A DNA stretch of 64,000 nt from Taibaiella koreensis (GCF_003545715.1 NZ_QVNU01000006.1:1-64000), one strand, 5' to 3'. Counted from the stretch's first letter, positions 42,741 through 52,715 are shown. Made by a program: numbers and translations. Notes: a model not told the origin generated them from the sequence alone.

Positions 42741-42841
42741 CGTAGGTAATGATTTAATAGTGTAAAGAGCATAAGCCCACCGGGCGGTTATAATACGCGC
42801 CGTTCCCGGCGGGCTTATGCAAGCGTCAGGCAACGGATGCC

Positions 42842-43771
42842 TTATTGGTTGATGCAGCCATTGGCATCGGTAATCTTGGTCAGGTCATAAGTAATGGTAG
42901 CAGAAGGCATGCCTAAAGAAATAGCCGCGCCATTGGCAATACTGTTGTAAGTATTCGGTGTGGTGCCGTCGCTGATCACAACATCGAAGGGTCCGGTACC
43001 GGCAGTGCTGTTGTAAGTAACCTGTGCTGTAACGCCGGAACAGATAGGTGTAACGCCTGTGATGGTGGCGTTGGGCTTGGGATAAGCGGTAATGGTAAAG
43101 TCACCGCCGTTGCCTGTGCTGGCGCAAGTCCTCCCGGCATCGGTATAGCTGGCCGATACGGCTATAGCAGCCACTTTATTGGCAGCGGTGGTATTATCAA
43201 GGGTAAAGCCCGCAATGCTGGCTGTACCGGAAGTTGTAGCAAGACCTACCGCATCGCCGGTAGCGGTCCAGCTATATACAGTGCCTGCAGGATTATTGGT
43301 CCCGGTAAAGCTTATGGCCGTAACAGGGGTGCCGTTACAAGCCAGTACCGGAGCGGTTGCTGCAATAGTAGGTACCGGCACTACAGACAGTGTAAAGGAT
43401 ACAGGCGTACCCTCGCAGGTACCGTTGGTAGGTGTTATGGTTATGGTTTGGGCAATGGTGGCGTTGGTGGCATTGGTTACCAGGAAGGCAGGGATGGACG
43501 TCACGCCGGTAAGGTTGTTAAGGCCGATGCCAGTACCGCCGCTTACATTAAAAGTGGCGCTATTGCTACCGGTAAGGGTAATCGCAGTGGTGGTGGCGCC
43601 GGCGCAATACGCTACGTTGGTGGGAGCGGTTGCAGAAGGAGCCGAAACAGTGATCGTTGCAGAGGATATCTGTGCTTTAGCCTCATTGACGTTCAGGAAA
43701 GCGATTGCTGATAAAGCGCCGATTGCGGTAAAGCGTTTAACGATCGAAGAAGTGTTCATGTTACGTTGCAT
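42842..43771 (-). CDS. Exported Ig-like protein lacking a T9SS signal
   Basis: A 309-residue protein. Signal peptide about 1-34 (a MQRNMNTSSIVKRF start, then ALSAIAFLNVNEAKA). I start at ATG 43771; ATG 43759 is equally possible. The mature part is four Thr/Ala-rich Ig/PKD-like modules with paired Cys (AYCAGATTTAIT, TCEGTPVSFTL, LACNGTPVTAI, PICSGVTAQVTY). It ends abruptly in TYDLTKITDANGCINQ with no YPNP sorting domain. The neighbour at 43816 ends the same way (QITSSEGCVNP). Both lie in one minus-strand row with the T9SS protein at 41577. Export by Sec is clear; the final location is not. Confidence 0.8.
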   Translation of the reverse strand: MQRNMNTSSIVKRFTAIGALSAIAFLNVNEAKAQISSATITVSAPSATAPTNVAYCAGATTTAITLTGSNSATFNVSGGTGIGLNNLTGVTSIPAFLVTNATNATIAQTITITPTNGTCEGTPVSFTLSVVPVPTIAATAPVLACNGTPVTAISFTGTNNPAGTVYSWTATGDAVGLATTSGTASIAGFTLDNTTAANKVAAIAVSASYTDAGRTCASTGNGGDFTITAYPKPNATITGVTPICSGVTAQVTYNSTAGTGPFDVVISDGTTPNTYNSIANGAAISLGMPSATITYDLTKITDANGCINQ

Positions 43772-43815
43772 TTTTGATTTGGGTAGATTATGTTTTATTG
43801 GATTGGTAAAAAAAC

Positions 43816-45684
43816 TTAGGGATTGACGCAACCTTCGCTGCTGGTGATCTGTACCAGCTCGTATTGATTGGCGCCGGCGGCCGGTAGCTGACTGGCATCG
43901 GGTGAAAATGAAGCGCCTGAGGCGATATTGGTATAGCTGAAGGTATTGTTGGCCTGTACCTGTTTGATCAGAAGGCTGAAGGGACCGGCTGCGGCACCGC
44001 TACTATTGAAACGAAGCGCCGCCGTACTTTCCTGCCCCGGACAGAGCACGGCCTGCAACGCCAGCAAGTCGCCTGTAGGCGCTGCTTTTACAGTAAAGGC
44101 CGCCGTGCTATCACTGATCACAGCGCCGTTGATCACCCTGATGCGATAACCGCTGCCCGCTGCAGTACCTGCCGGCACACTTACCGATATGGGGCTGGCA
44201 CTGCCGGAGCCTATTACTGCGGGACTGCTAAAGGAGCCGGAAGCGTTGCTTAGCTGAACGGTATAGACGCCTGCGCTTAGTGTAGTCGCAAAGCCTATGC
44301 TGGTGGTCGCAGCTGTACCGTTGCAGAAGGCGGCGATGGCGTTGCCCGCCACACCGGTGATGACGCCGGTAACTGCTGCTGTAGTGACACAGGCTGCTGC
44401 GCCTAATGCTGTTTCTTTATTGTCGTTGTTTCTCGCTTTTACCTGGAAGCAATATTGGGTAGCCGGCTCCAGACCGTTTGCGGTAGCCGTCCAGCTGTTA
44501 TAGGGTTGCCACACCGCTGTCGTCCCCAGGCTTCCATTGGCCTGTACCCATTTGCCGGTCGTACTTTCCCATACCGCATACTGGGTTGTATTGGTACCGG
44601 CGCTACCGTTAGGGTTGCTGTTCTCATCAATAATGAAATCGATCTTATGTTCCTGGTCAGTGCTGCTCTGATCGGCGAATATGCCGGGCACCGCAGCCAG
44701 CGTAGTCGTATCGTACAAGGTACCGAAGCTGGTGCCTATCCCATTGGTGGCATAAGCTTTGAAGTAGTAATGTGTGTTAGGCGAGAGCGTAGTCAGGTTT
44801 GTGGTATAAGGGCCTGTACCCGTCCCGTTATTGGTCTGGTTGCCCAAGGCTGTGGTCTCGCCCCAGGCAAGGCCCTTTGCGGTAACCGTGCTGCCACCAT
44901 CACTGGAAACATTGCCACCGGAGGTAAAGGAAGCGGCTGTCACACCGCTGCCCCTGGTGGTGCTCACCGCAGGTGCGGTAGCCGCAGCGGCAAAGGTAGC
45001 TATCGCGCTTAGGTCATCGACCGCCAGGCCATGATCATTGCCTGAATCGTCTTTATCATACCATCGCAGCATGATAGTACCATTGGGCGCGATACTCAAA
45101 CCGGTAATGGTTGCGGTGATACCAGCTACCTGGTTGGCGGCGGTGTTGCCGTTCAATGCAGCCGCAGAGGATGTGTGGATGGGACTCTTGAAATCCAGAG
45201 TGCTAACCGCGGTATAACTGCCGGAATTGATCGTGGTTGACGCGGTTGAGTAAGCAAAGGCAAGACTTTGGACAGCAGCGTTACCGCCATTGCGCCATTG
45301 TTCGCCGGTATAGGTGATCGTGATGCTGGTGATATTGCTTGTTCCTGTGTTTTTCAGCAGCACACCATAATAAAGATCGTCTGTTGTTCCCGAGGCGACT
45401 GAACCCAAAGCTCTTTCATTTGAGCCGCTGGCGCCGAAGCTATACAAGGAACCGCCATTAGAAGATCCCGTTCCGGCGTTAAGCCCGGTGGTACTCGATG
45501 CGTAATACCAGCCGGCAAGTGTGCTGTTGTTAGCCCAGGTAGTATTTGAAGTCGGCAGGCCGTCAAAGTTCTGTGTATAGGTAGGGTTCGCATTGGTCAA
45601 ATTTTGCGCCCTTCCCTGAATACCCAAAAGCATTGTTAAAGAAAATAGAAGACCAAGCTTCGAAATACCAAAATTGCAATTCAT
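43816..45684 (-). CDS. Exported multidomain protein lacking a T9SS signal
   Basis: A 622-residue protein. Signal peptide about 1-27 (MNCNFGISKLGLLFSLTMLLG), which sets the start at 45684. The N-terminal 200 residues form a jelly-roll-like region common ahead of lamin-tail or endonuclease domains in Bacteroidota (YTQNFDGLPTSNTTWANN ... GTTDDLYYGVLLKNTGTSNITSITITYTGEQWRNGG). FN3-like units (SFTSGGNVSSDGGSTVTAKGLAW, HYYFKAYATNGIGTSFG) follow, then Ig-like modules ending in QYELVQITSSEGCVNP. No catalytic motif was seen. It is the first gene of a three-gene row, and its stop lies 44 bp before the next start. Confidence 0.83.
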   Translation of the reverse strand: MNCNFGISKLGLLFSLTMLLGIQGRAQNLTNANPTYTQNFDGLPTSNTTWANNSTLAGWYYASSTTGLNAGTGSSNGGSLYSFGASGSNERALGSVASGTTDDLYYGVLLKNTGTSNITSITITYTGEQWRNGGNAAVQSLAFAYSTASTTINSGSYTAVSTLDFKSPIHTSSAAALNGNTAANQVAGITATITGLSIAPNGTIMLRWYDKDDSGNDHGLAVDDLSAIATFAAAATAPAVSTTRGSGVTAASFTSGGNVSSDGGSTVTAKGLAWGETTALGNQTNNGTGTGPYTTNLTTLSPNTHYYFKAYATNGIGTSFGTLYDTTTLAAVPGIFADQSSTDQEHKIDFIIDENSNPNGSAGTNTTQYAVWESTTGKWVQANGSLGTTAVWQPYNSWTATANGLEPATQYCFQVKARNNDNKETALGAAACVTTAAVTGVITGVAGNAIAAFCNGTAATTSIGFATTLSAGVYTVQLSNASGSFSSPAVIGSGSASPISVSVPAGTAAGSGYRIRVINGAVISDSTAAFTVKAAPTGDLLALQAVLCPGQESTAALRFNSSGAAAGPFSLLIKQVQANNTFSYTNIASGASFSPDASQLPAAGANQYELVQITSSEGCVNP

Positions 45685-45980
45685 AATTACATGTTTTTCA
45701 TTAAACATGGCGTAAAAGTAGCGTCACGGTATGATGGAATTGTTAAATAAATGTTGTTGTTTTGTTATTGATTTCACAAATAGAAAATTGCCGATCAGCC
45801 TTGATATTGAGTGTGCCGAAAGGATAGTTGTAGAATGATGTCAGAAAAACGCGGCGGCCGTCAGTGGACCAATTCGCGCCATGCCCTTGTACCAGGTTGG
45901 TCAATTAGAAAAATTTGCATAAGGAGTTAGTCATTGAAATTCCCTTGGCCATCATGCGATCCGGACTTATCTTTAGCCTC

Positions 45981-46634
45981 ATGGAAGAACAATTGCCTAC
46001 CCTGCCCCAGCTTGATGACCAGGAGCTGCGGGTGCTCGGTTCCCTGATCGAAAAATCCAGGATCACGCCGGAGTATTACCCTATGACCATCAACGGGCTT
46101 ACTGCCGCCTGCAACCAGAAAACCTCCCGCAGGCCGGTGGTGCAGTACGATGAACAAACTGTAGTATTGACGCTGGACCGGCTAAAACGGAAAAGCCTTG
46201 TGGCTACTGTAACCGGCGGCGGTAGCCGTGTAGTTAAATACAAACATAATATAGGACTGAATTACCAGTTGTTGCCCGAGGAGCTGGCCGTACTGTGCAT
46301 GCTGCTGCTGAGGGGCCCGCAAACCCCGGGAGAGCTTAATAGTAATTCGGGACGATTATACGAATTCGATTCGCTGGAAGAAGTCCAGGCTGTACTGGAG
46401 AAACTCGCCGGCGCACCGGCGCCTTTCGTAGAACAGCTGCCCAGGCAAACCGGTCAGAAAGAAATGCGCTACAGGCACCTGATGGGTGGCACCGCAGAAT
46501 GGGAGGATATCGAGAGCGGCCCTACCGGTACCACAAAAGAAAGTGCAGTAGAGCAACGGCTTTCGGTTGTAGAGCAGGAGTTGGCCGACCTCAAGGAACA
46601 ATTCAACCGGTTGATGAAAGAGCTGATGGGCTGA
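45981..46634 (+). CDS. YceH/DUF480-family protein
   Basis: A 217-residue cytoplasmic protein of the conserved YceH family, whose fold is two winged-helix domains. The signature start is DDQELRVLGSLIEKSRITPEYYPMTINGLTAACNQKTSRRPVV, and the second domain is YQLLPEELAVLCMLLLRGPQTPGELNSNSGRLYEF. An acidic coiled coil ends the protein (EQRLSVVEQELADLKEQFNRLMKEL). The start at ATG 45981 gives the family N-terminus, and a TTATCTTTAG box lies immediately upstream. The biochemical role is unknown. A GC-rich hairpin at about 46672-46725 may end the transcript. Confidence 0.92.
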   Translation: MEEQLPTLPQLDDQELRVLGSLIEKSRITPEYYPMTINGLTAACNQKTSRRPVVQYDEQTVVLTLDRLKRKSLVATVTGGGSRVVKYKHNIGLNYQLLPEELAVLCMLLLRGPQTPGELNSNSGRLYEFDSLEEVQAVLEKLAGAPAPFVEQLPRQTGQKEMRYRHLMGGTAEWEDIESGPTGTTKESAVEQRLSVVEQELADLKEQFNRLMKELMG

Positions 46635-46671
46635 TACACGAAATGAAACAGGCCGCTAAAGACAACTTTAA

Positions 46672-46726
46672 GGCGCAGGGGATTGAACGGTGTTGGCACA
46701 AACCGGTCACCCGGTTCCCTGCGCTT
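46672..46726 (+). terminator. Possible terminator after YceH
   Basis: Stem GCGCAGGG (46673-46680) / CCCTGCGC (46717-46724) with a long loop that itself folds (ACCGG/CCGGT), followed by TTTT. It lies 38 bp past the stop. Confidence 0.5.
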
Positions 46727-46859
46727 TTAATACGATCATATATCGTAGCCCTTTCTCTCTTACCCCTGCAGTGACCAATGATCCTGTTGCGCCTGCATGA
46801 TCGGATCCATTACGCGTCATTGCTCTCCCGAACCTTTCCTGGAACACCAACGAAACGGA

Positions 46860-47228
46860 TCAATAGGAGATAGAAATATAATAGCCATCGGGATCTCTCA
46901 GCGAAAACTCCTCCAGTCCCGAATTACTATTGAGATGCGGCTCCTCCTCGATTACGGCGTCGAGCATCTGCGCCCTGCGCCATATGTCGCTCAGGTTTTC
47001 CACCTTAAAATAGAGGATCATGCCGTTTCCGGCTGCGATACCAGGGTCGGTAAGCGTAGGATGGCCATGATCGCCCCAGTGATGCAGGCAAAGCATAATC
47101 TCTTCCTGCCCGTTACGCAGGATCTCAAAGACAGATCCGCCATGGCTGCTACGACAGCCCAGCAGCTGCTCGTACCATGCTGCGCTACGCCTCACGTCTT
47201 TTACAGCAAGAATAACTTCGGTGTGCAT
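46860..47228 (-). CDS. VOC/glyoxalase-fold protein
   Basis: A 122-residue single vicinal-oxygen-chelate domain protein. The first beta-alpha-beta unit is HTEVILAVKDVRRSAAWYEQLLG; the second ends LEEFSLRDPDGYYISISY, with the family's 'F-x-x-x-D-P-D-G' motif. A Glu in the last strand is expected for metal binding, and His2, His51 and Glu114-type positions are candidates. It could be a glyoxalase/dioxygenase-like or antibiotic-binding protein; the substrate cannot be told. The start at ATG 47228 gives the family N-terminus. Three copies of an AAGGTAGCTTA-like box lie upstream (47252-47296). Confidence 0.85.
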   Translation of the reverse strand: MHTEVILAVKDVRRSAAWYEQLLGCRSSHGGSVFEILRNGQEEIMLCLHHWGDHGHPTLTDPGIAAGNGMILYFKVENLSDIWRRAQMLDAVIEEEPHLNSNSGLEEFSLRDPDGYYISISY

Positions 47229-48048
47229 GCTTTTATTTTTTGCCTTGTACGAAGGTAGCTTAAAAAGGTAGCTTACATACCCTAAAAGGTACCTTATCAT
47301 TATAGGAAGAAGATGTTCTATGCATTTCATTTATCAATATATTTAAATTATAAACAGCGCGGTTAAAGAATAGAGTCATCTTGTTAAGCCTATCAGCGCA
47401 ACTGATCAACCTATCATACTTTAGCCACAAAGACAACTATTTAAATACTCTTAGTAATAATACTAGCAATGGCCTATGCATCTTTCTCCGGAAAAAATCC
47501 TCATTCATTATTTAACAATTAATTAAACAGTTACGGTAAAATAAAGTAAAATATAAATTTATAAACTAAACAAAAATAATTATGTAAAATAGACAATAAA
47601 ATACAATATATAATGCGAAGATGTTTCACAATTAGAGATACTCCCTTGTAATTCTTCAATATAGCTGTCGTATAAATGCTACAAAATAAAAGAAAGGCTG
47701 ATTAAAATGCATAATAAACACTGTACGCCTGCTATTTTATCTCACACTTCGAATATTAAATGTTAGAAAAACATTAACACACCATCTACTTTTGCATCGT
47801 CATTTCTTACAGGTTTTTACCTGGCTTTAGGGGGTGAGAGAAGAAGCACGCTCCCACAAACGAATAACTTATTCAGCGCCCGGTACTGGTAAGATTTGAA
47901 CGAGAGAAAAAGGATTTTCCCGGATTAGCCTTTCATTCAAATTGAATAAAAAATCATGTGAAAACATGATGGGGATCGCTTTGTGTTTTTAAAAATGAAT
48001 TAATAAATTTTATATACAACCAACCCACCTTTGTTATTATTATCCTTT
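47229..48048. other. AT-rich intergenic region and long leader of the SdrD-like gene
   Basis: About 820 bp without a gene; 47320-47820 is visibly richer in A+T than the genes around it. Near its left end are three direct copies of AAGGTA(G/C)CTTA (47252-47262, 47265-47275, 47286-47296) upstream of the VOC gene. A TACTTTTGC box at 47787-47795 is the likely promoter of the gene starting at 48049, leaving a leader of about 245 nt. The leader contains a perfect hairpin ATCATGT-GAAA-ACATGAT (47953-47970). No riboswitch family was recognised. Confidence 0.6.
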
Positions 48049-51000
48049 ATGAAACCATTCCTTTTCCACAACACACTTAAGATAAGCCGGGTATTGATAC
48101 CTCTGGCGGCCTTAGGTCTTGGCAGCCAGGCTATGGCCCAGGCGCCATCATCGCTGAGCTATCCTACGCCCAGTGTATTTATTGCCAATGTAAGCAATGT
48201 CTTCCTTTCTCCTAACCTGGCGGGCAATGCCACAAGCTATAGCATTGCGCCAACGCTACCTGCCGGCCTGAGCTTCAATCCGAATACCGGCGTCATCGCC
48301 GGCGTTCCCACTGTAGCCAGCGCTGCAACCGACTATACGATCACCGCCCATGGCGCCGGATCTCAGTCGGCCAGCTTCCTGGCCGGCATTCAGGTAACCA
48401 ACAATTTTTTCAACAACAACTACTCCTCGATCAAATTCGGAGGTCCTGGTGTTATAGTGCTTAACGGCGCCGACAGCAGCACCATCAGCAATACCTCCAA
48501 CACCAGCGTGGGCCGGGCCGTGGGCGATGTGGTCGTTTACCGCAACGTCGCTACGCTCAGTGGCCAGGCGATCGATTGTATTGTGAAGACAGTAGCCATG
48601 AACGGCGTTGTGAGCTGGACAGCTTACGACCAGGCCAGCCCCAACGGTGGCGGCTACAGCGACAACGATCCCGCCTTTTTCTCACCCCAGCTTAAGTTTG
48701 CCAACGGTACTTCCAGCGGCCCCGGCGGCACCATCCAGTTCAACTTCCAGTTCATCCTGGGCGGCACTTATCGCGTAGCCACCCGCAGCGGCCTGCCTGT
48801 GGTACTGCAGAACGTGAAGATCAATACTTACGATATCGACGGCAACGGGGACAACAATTCCAACCAGATCAATGAATTCGGCGGCTTCTCTACCAGTGAG
48901 GTGGGCAATCCTACCACCTTGCAGACACCTGTCTATAACGCCAACACGGGTCTGACGACTTACCGCTCCAGCACCGACGACAATAGCATGAGTGCTACTG
49001 CAGATGCTACCCGTGTACGCATCACCTATAACAACATCAGCGACTTCAGCATCCGCCTGGGCGGCGGCGGCACTGCCTATTTCTTCCTGGACTTCAGCTC
49101 TGGCCCGGGCTTTACTACCGCCGTAACCACGACGGCACCCAGCATCGACCTTGATACCACAGTGCTTGGCGTCAACAATACTGGTTCGGGTTGCGGCACC
49201 AACTTGTCTTTTACGCCTCCCGGCCAAAACAATATCAGGGCTACGGGCAACCTTAACCGCCTTACGGTAAGTTTCCCCACTGCGGATATATTGGACGGCG
49301 CCAGTGAAAAACTTATTGTTAAAGGAGCCACCAACGGTAGCATTGCGCTCAACAGCAATCCCAATATTACCAATCTGGGCCTTAATAGCGTTAACTACAC
49401 GGTAGCCGGCACCCTGGCCAACGGTGTGCGCACCCTGACCTTTACCCGAAACAGCGGTGCCTTTACCGTCGATAATGCCGAGGCCCTGCTGGATTCGCTG
49501 CAGTACAGCAATACGGATGCCACGCCTACGCCCGGTAGTCGCAATTTTACCGTAAACGTAAGGAACACTGCTTTTGAAAGTCCCAATGCCGTTTTTACAG
49601 CTACGCTAAACTGTGTCTCCATCAAAGGCCATGTATACCACGACATCAACGGCATGGCCGATACCCTGGTCAATGCCACCGGAACCAGCCAGTTTGCAGC
49701 CGGCGATCTTTATGTGGTGCGTGTCGATCCGGCCAATAACCATGTGATCGATGTACAACCCATACAGGCCGGGGGCGGCTTCAGCTTCGGTACCGTAACG
49801 CCAGGCGCTTATGCCCTCTACGTAAGCACCACCGCTCCCGCAGTGGGCAATACCTTTACAGCAGCTACCTTCCCCGCAACTTACAAGCCTACAGGCGAGC
49901 ACCTGGGCGCCGGTACCGGCGACGACCGCCTTACCGATGGCAAGCTGCTTATCACCGTAGGCTCTGCCAGCGTAACCGATGCCAATTTCGGTCTTCAGAT
50001 CCCGCCCGTTTCATCCAATAATACCATTGCCAATATCGCTAACCCTGGCGGCTTTAACGACTACAGCCTGCCCGGCAATGCCTTCCCGGCAAGCGATGCC
50101 GACGGCAAGGTAGACAGCATACGCATTACTGCTTTCCCTACCGGCGCCAATTATATCAAGATAGGCAATACGGTGTATACCAATGGCGGTACTTGTCCGC
50201 CCCAGGTAACCAGCTGTACCGCCTGGCCCGGCAGTGTGGCCGTAGCTATGAACAACGGTCAGCCCGTACCCGTCATTTCCGTTGACCCCATACAGGAAGG
50301 TGGCGCTACTGTGACCATTCCTTTCAAAGCCCTGGACGATGCCCGCGATAGCAGCAGCGCCAACACGCTCACGCTTCAGTTTGTAGGCAGCAGCTATTAC
50401 AATATCAGCGGTAAGGTATGGAACGACGCTAACGGCAACGGCATCCAGGATGCAGGGGAGAATACCATTAATACAGCTGACAATGGCCAGACGCTTTACG
50501 CCGTGCTGATCCAGAATACCCATACTTATTCCGGCGCGCCGACCATACTGATGTCTGCACCGGTAAATGCCAATACCGGCTATAGCTTCAGCAATGTGCC
50601 TGCAGGCAACGACTATGCCGTTCATATCGCATCGCTGACTGCGGCCCCTGAAAACGGTGCAGCCCAAAGTAAAGTGGTACCGCACCTGCACCCTGCATGG
50701 ACCAGCGTGAGCACCAATGCCGACGGCAACATCAGCAGCTACCTGAACACGAACGATCCCGCAGTCGCCATCCCGAACCTGACCGGCTCCAAAACCAATC
50801 ACAATATCGGTCTTGACCGCCTGCCCGAAGCTGCCGACGCGTCTGCTAACGTACACTATCCTTCACTGGGCACCCTGTATACACTTGACGGTAACGGCAC
50901 CAATGCTCCCGCTCCCGCCGCTACCGATCCCGAAGACGGACCGCTGGGTGCAGGCAATACGATCGTGATCACCACCTTGCCCTCGTTTACGACATTGCTG

Positions 51001-51720
51001 TACGATGGCCAGCCGGTAACCCTGAACCAACAGATCAGCAACTTCGAACCATCCAAGCTGCAGATCAAAATAACAACGGCAACTATAGGCCAATCCGGTA
51101 CATCGTTCCAGTTTAGCTACGCCGATGCCGCTCGTGTAACCGATCCTACTCCTGCCACTTATGCTATCAGCTGGGGTGCTCCCCTACCTGTGACTATGGG
51201 TAGCTTTAAGGCCATAGCCGAAGGCAGCGCCGTACGACTGGACTGGATCACGTATTCTGAAAAGAACAACCTGGGCTTTGCTATCGAACGCAGCAACGAC
51301 AGCCGTCACTGGATTGAGATCGGCTTTACCGGTACAGCGGCTGATGGCGGCAACAGCAACGAGCGCCTGGATTATAGCGCCTATGATAACAGCCCGGTTT
51401 CCGGTCTTAACTTCTATCGCCTGAAACAAACCGACAGGGATGGCCACTATACTTATACAGAAGTGCGCCAGGTATCCTTCGGTAAAGAGAACGCTATCAA
51501 TATCTATCCCAACCCGGCTACCGATATCCTGAACATCACCGTCGGCGACTGGAAGGACATTACAGATGTACGTATTCTCGACATCAACGGCAAGCAGGTA
51601 TTCCAGGCCAGAGAAGCCAGCAATGGCATTAGCCTGGGCAAGCTTTCCCGCGGAACCTATATGCTCCAGGTAGAGCAAACCAATGGCAACATTACCCAAT
51701 TCAAGATCGTGAAGCTATAA
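48049..51720 (+). CDS. Large SdrD-like secreted surface protein with T9SS signal
   Basis: A 1223-residue exported protein. Signal peptide about 1-30 (MKPFLFHNTLKISRVLIPLAALGLGSQAMA, cut before QAPSS). I start at ATG 48049; ATG 48031 adds six residues. Domains: a putative Ig/He_PIG unit (about 35-115, LAGNATSYSIAPTLPAGLSFNPNTG), a large beta region to about 520, a first SdrD-B-like domain (about 525-650, IKGHVYHDINGMADT), and a second (about 785-910, ISGKVWNDANGNGIQDAGENT). A LPVTMGSFKAIAEG pre-CTD module and a T9SS type A domain (INIYPNPATDILN ... FKIVKL) follow. A strong terminator lies at 51741-51767. A surface adhesin role is likely. Confidence 0.9.
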   Translation: MKPFLFHNTLKISRVLIPLAALGLGSQAMAQAPSSLSYPTPSVFIANVSNVFLSPNLAGNATSYSIAPTLPAGLSFNPNTGVIAGVPTVASAATDYTITAHGAGSQSASFLAGIQVTNNFFNNNYSSIKFGGPGVIVLNGADSSTISNTSNTSVGRAVGDVVVYRNVATLSGQAIDCIVKTVAMNGVVSWTAYDQASPNGGGYSDNDPAFFSPQLKFANGTSSGPGGTIQFNFQFILGGTYRVATRSGLPVVLQNVKINTYDIDGNGDNNSNQINEFGGFSTSEVGNPTTLQTPVYNANTGLTTYRSSTDDNSMSATADATRVRITYNNISDFSIRLGGGGTAYFFLDFSSGPGFTTAVTTTAPSIDLDTTVLGVNNTGSGCGTNLSFTPPGQNNIRATGNLNRLTVSFPTADILDGASEKLIVKGATNGSIALNSNPNITNLGLNSVNYTVAGTLANGVRTLTFTRNSGAFTVDNAEALLDSLQYSNTDATPTPGSRNFTVNVRNTAFESPNAVFTATLNCVSIKGHVYHDINGMADTLVNATGTSQFAAGDLYVVRVDPANNHVIDVQPIQAGGGFSFGTVTPGAYALYVSTTAPAVGNTFTAATFPATYKPTGEHLGAGTGDDRLTDGKLLITVGSASVTDANFGLQIPPVSSNNTIANIANPGGFNDYSLPGNAFPASDADGKVDSIRITAFPTGANYIKIGNTVYTNGGTCPPQVTSCTAWPGSVAVAMNNGQPVPVISVDPIQEGGATVTIPFKALDDARDSSSANTLTLQFVGSSYYNISGKVWNDANGNGIQDAGENTINTADNGQTLYAVLIQNTHTYSGAPTILMSAPVNANTGYSFSNVPAGNDYAVHIASLTAAPENGAAQSKVVPHLHPAWTSVSTNADGNISSYLNTNDPAVAIPNLTGSKTNHNIGLDRLPEAADASANVHYPSLGTLYTLDGNGTNAPAPAATDPEDGPLGAGNTIVITTLPSFTTLLYDGQPVTLNQQISNFEPSKLQIKITTATIGQSGTSFQFSYADAARVTDPTPATYAISWGAPLPVTMGSFKAIAEGSAVRLDWITYSEKNNLGFAIERSNDSRHWIEIGFTGTAADGGNSNERLDYSAYDNSPVSGLNFYRLKQTDRDGHYTYTEVRQVSFGKENAINIYPNPATDILNITVGDWKDITDVRILDINGKQVFQAREASNGISLGKLSRGTYMLQVEQTNGNITQFKIVKL

Positions 51721-51737
51721 GCGCACACTCATACTGC

Positions 51738-51772
51738 TGAGGGCCGCCCGGTTGTTCCGGGCGGCCCTTTGT
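51738..51772 (+). terminator. Terminator of the SdrD-like gene
   Basis: Perfect stem GGGCCGCCCGG / CCGGGCGGCCC with a TTGTT loop (51741-51767), followed by TTTGTG. It faces the convergent DUF4249 gene ending at 51799. Confidence 0.9.
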
Positions 51773-51798
51773 GCTATACTGAGCCCCGTATATAAGGA

Positions 51799-52704
51799 TC
51801 ACTTTAGAAGCAGGTATTCTTTTGAAGCCGTAGCTCCTACAATACCGAAGCCGTTTTGAACATTGCCGAAAACATTGACCTTCTCCGCTGTGGGATCGTC
51901 CAGGGTCTGCAGCGCTTTGTCGTAGGTAGACAGGTATTGCCAGGCTGCATCTGATAGCACATTTACTTCCAGCACCAGGGAATCGGCCTTGATGCGCGGC
52001 GAGGAGCGTAGCACGTACAGCTGCCGGAAGCCGGGGGGAATGCTTTGACCCGAGAGCAGTCCCATGAACATATGGGATGCTTTATCGAAAATAATGTCCG
52101 GGGGCGCGTTCTTATCTCCCAGCCATAGCTGCTGCCGTTCGTACCGGATAACTGTCTGCCCCTGCTCTGTTGTGGTATAGTTGTACAGCATATAGGCCTT
52201 GAACACATAATGCGCCGGGCGATTACCTGTATTGTGCAGTATAAAGCTGAAGTTAAGCTCGCTGTCGCCATCAGCAGGCATTTCATACACCTTTTGTTCC
52301 GAAACCGTGAAAGTGTTCCGGTCCGGTACCGTATCGATACCTTCTGCTATAGGATAACCCGGCACCTCGAGACTAAGGCGATATTGTCTTCCTTTTTGTA
52401 CCTTATGCGTACTCCTGAAGAAAGCGGTGGTATAAAAAGAGAACGGCTGCAAGGTTTCCTGGTAAACCCCATCCTCATATAGCTTTACGATCGCGCCTTC
52501 CGGCGCGCTGAAACTATCGGGCTGAAAAATGGCCATCTGCCTTGTCCAGCGTCCCGACAGCGAAGCGCGGGCATAGATAACACTGTCTTCCGAAAAGAGC
52601 GCATTCAAAACGGGTTTCTTTTCAGCATCCGGTATAGGTATGCTCAGCTCTTTGTGGCAGGCTGTAAGCGCCAGGCAGGACAATAGTATGATGCATTTTT
52701 TCAT
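51799..52704 (-). CDS. DUF4249 lipoprotein partner of the TonB receptor
   Basis: A 301-residue lipoprotein with lipobox LTAC at 13-16 and Cys16 (MKKCIILLSCLALTACHKE). The body matches the DUF4249 pattern: PDAEKKPVLNALFSEDSVIYARASLS at the start, 'GAIVKLYEDG' in the middle, and 'VLEVNVLSDAAWQYLSTYDKAL' near the end. Such proteins are encoded after TonB receptors and are thought to be surface or periplasmic lipoproteins that help capture the receptor's ligand. It is last in the ECF-sigma/FecR operon, 11 bp after the receptor gene. The ligand is unknown. Confidence 0.88.
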   Translation of the reverse strand: MKKCIILLSCLALTACHKELSIPIPDAEKKPVLNALFSEDSVIYARASLSGRWTRQMAIFQPDSFSAPEGAIVKLYEDGVYQETLQPFSFYTTAFFRSTHKVQKGRQYRLSLEVPGYPIAEGIDTVPDRNTFTVSEQKVYEMPADGDSELNFSFILHNTGNRPAHYVFKAYMLYNYTTTEQGQTVIRYERQQLWLGDKNAPPDIIFDKASHMFMGLLSGQSIPPGFRQLYVLRSSPRIKADSLVLEVNVLSDAAWQYLSTYDKALQTLDDPTAEKVNVFGNVQNGFGIVGATASKEYLLLK

Positions 52705-52715
52705 AAGCGATCTAT

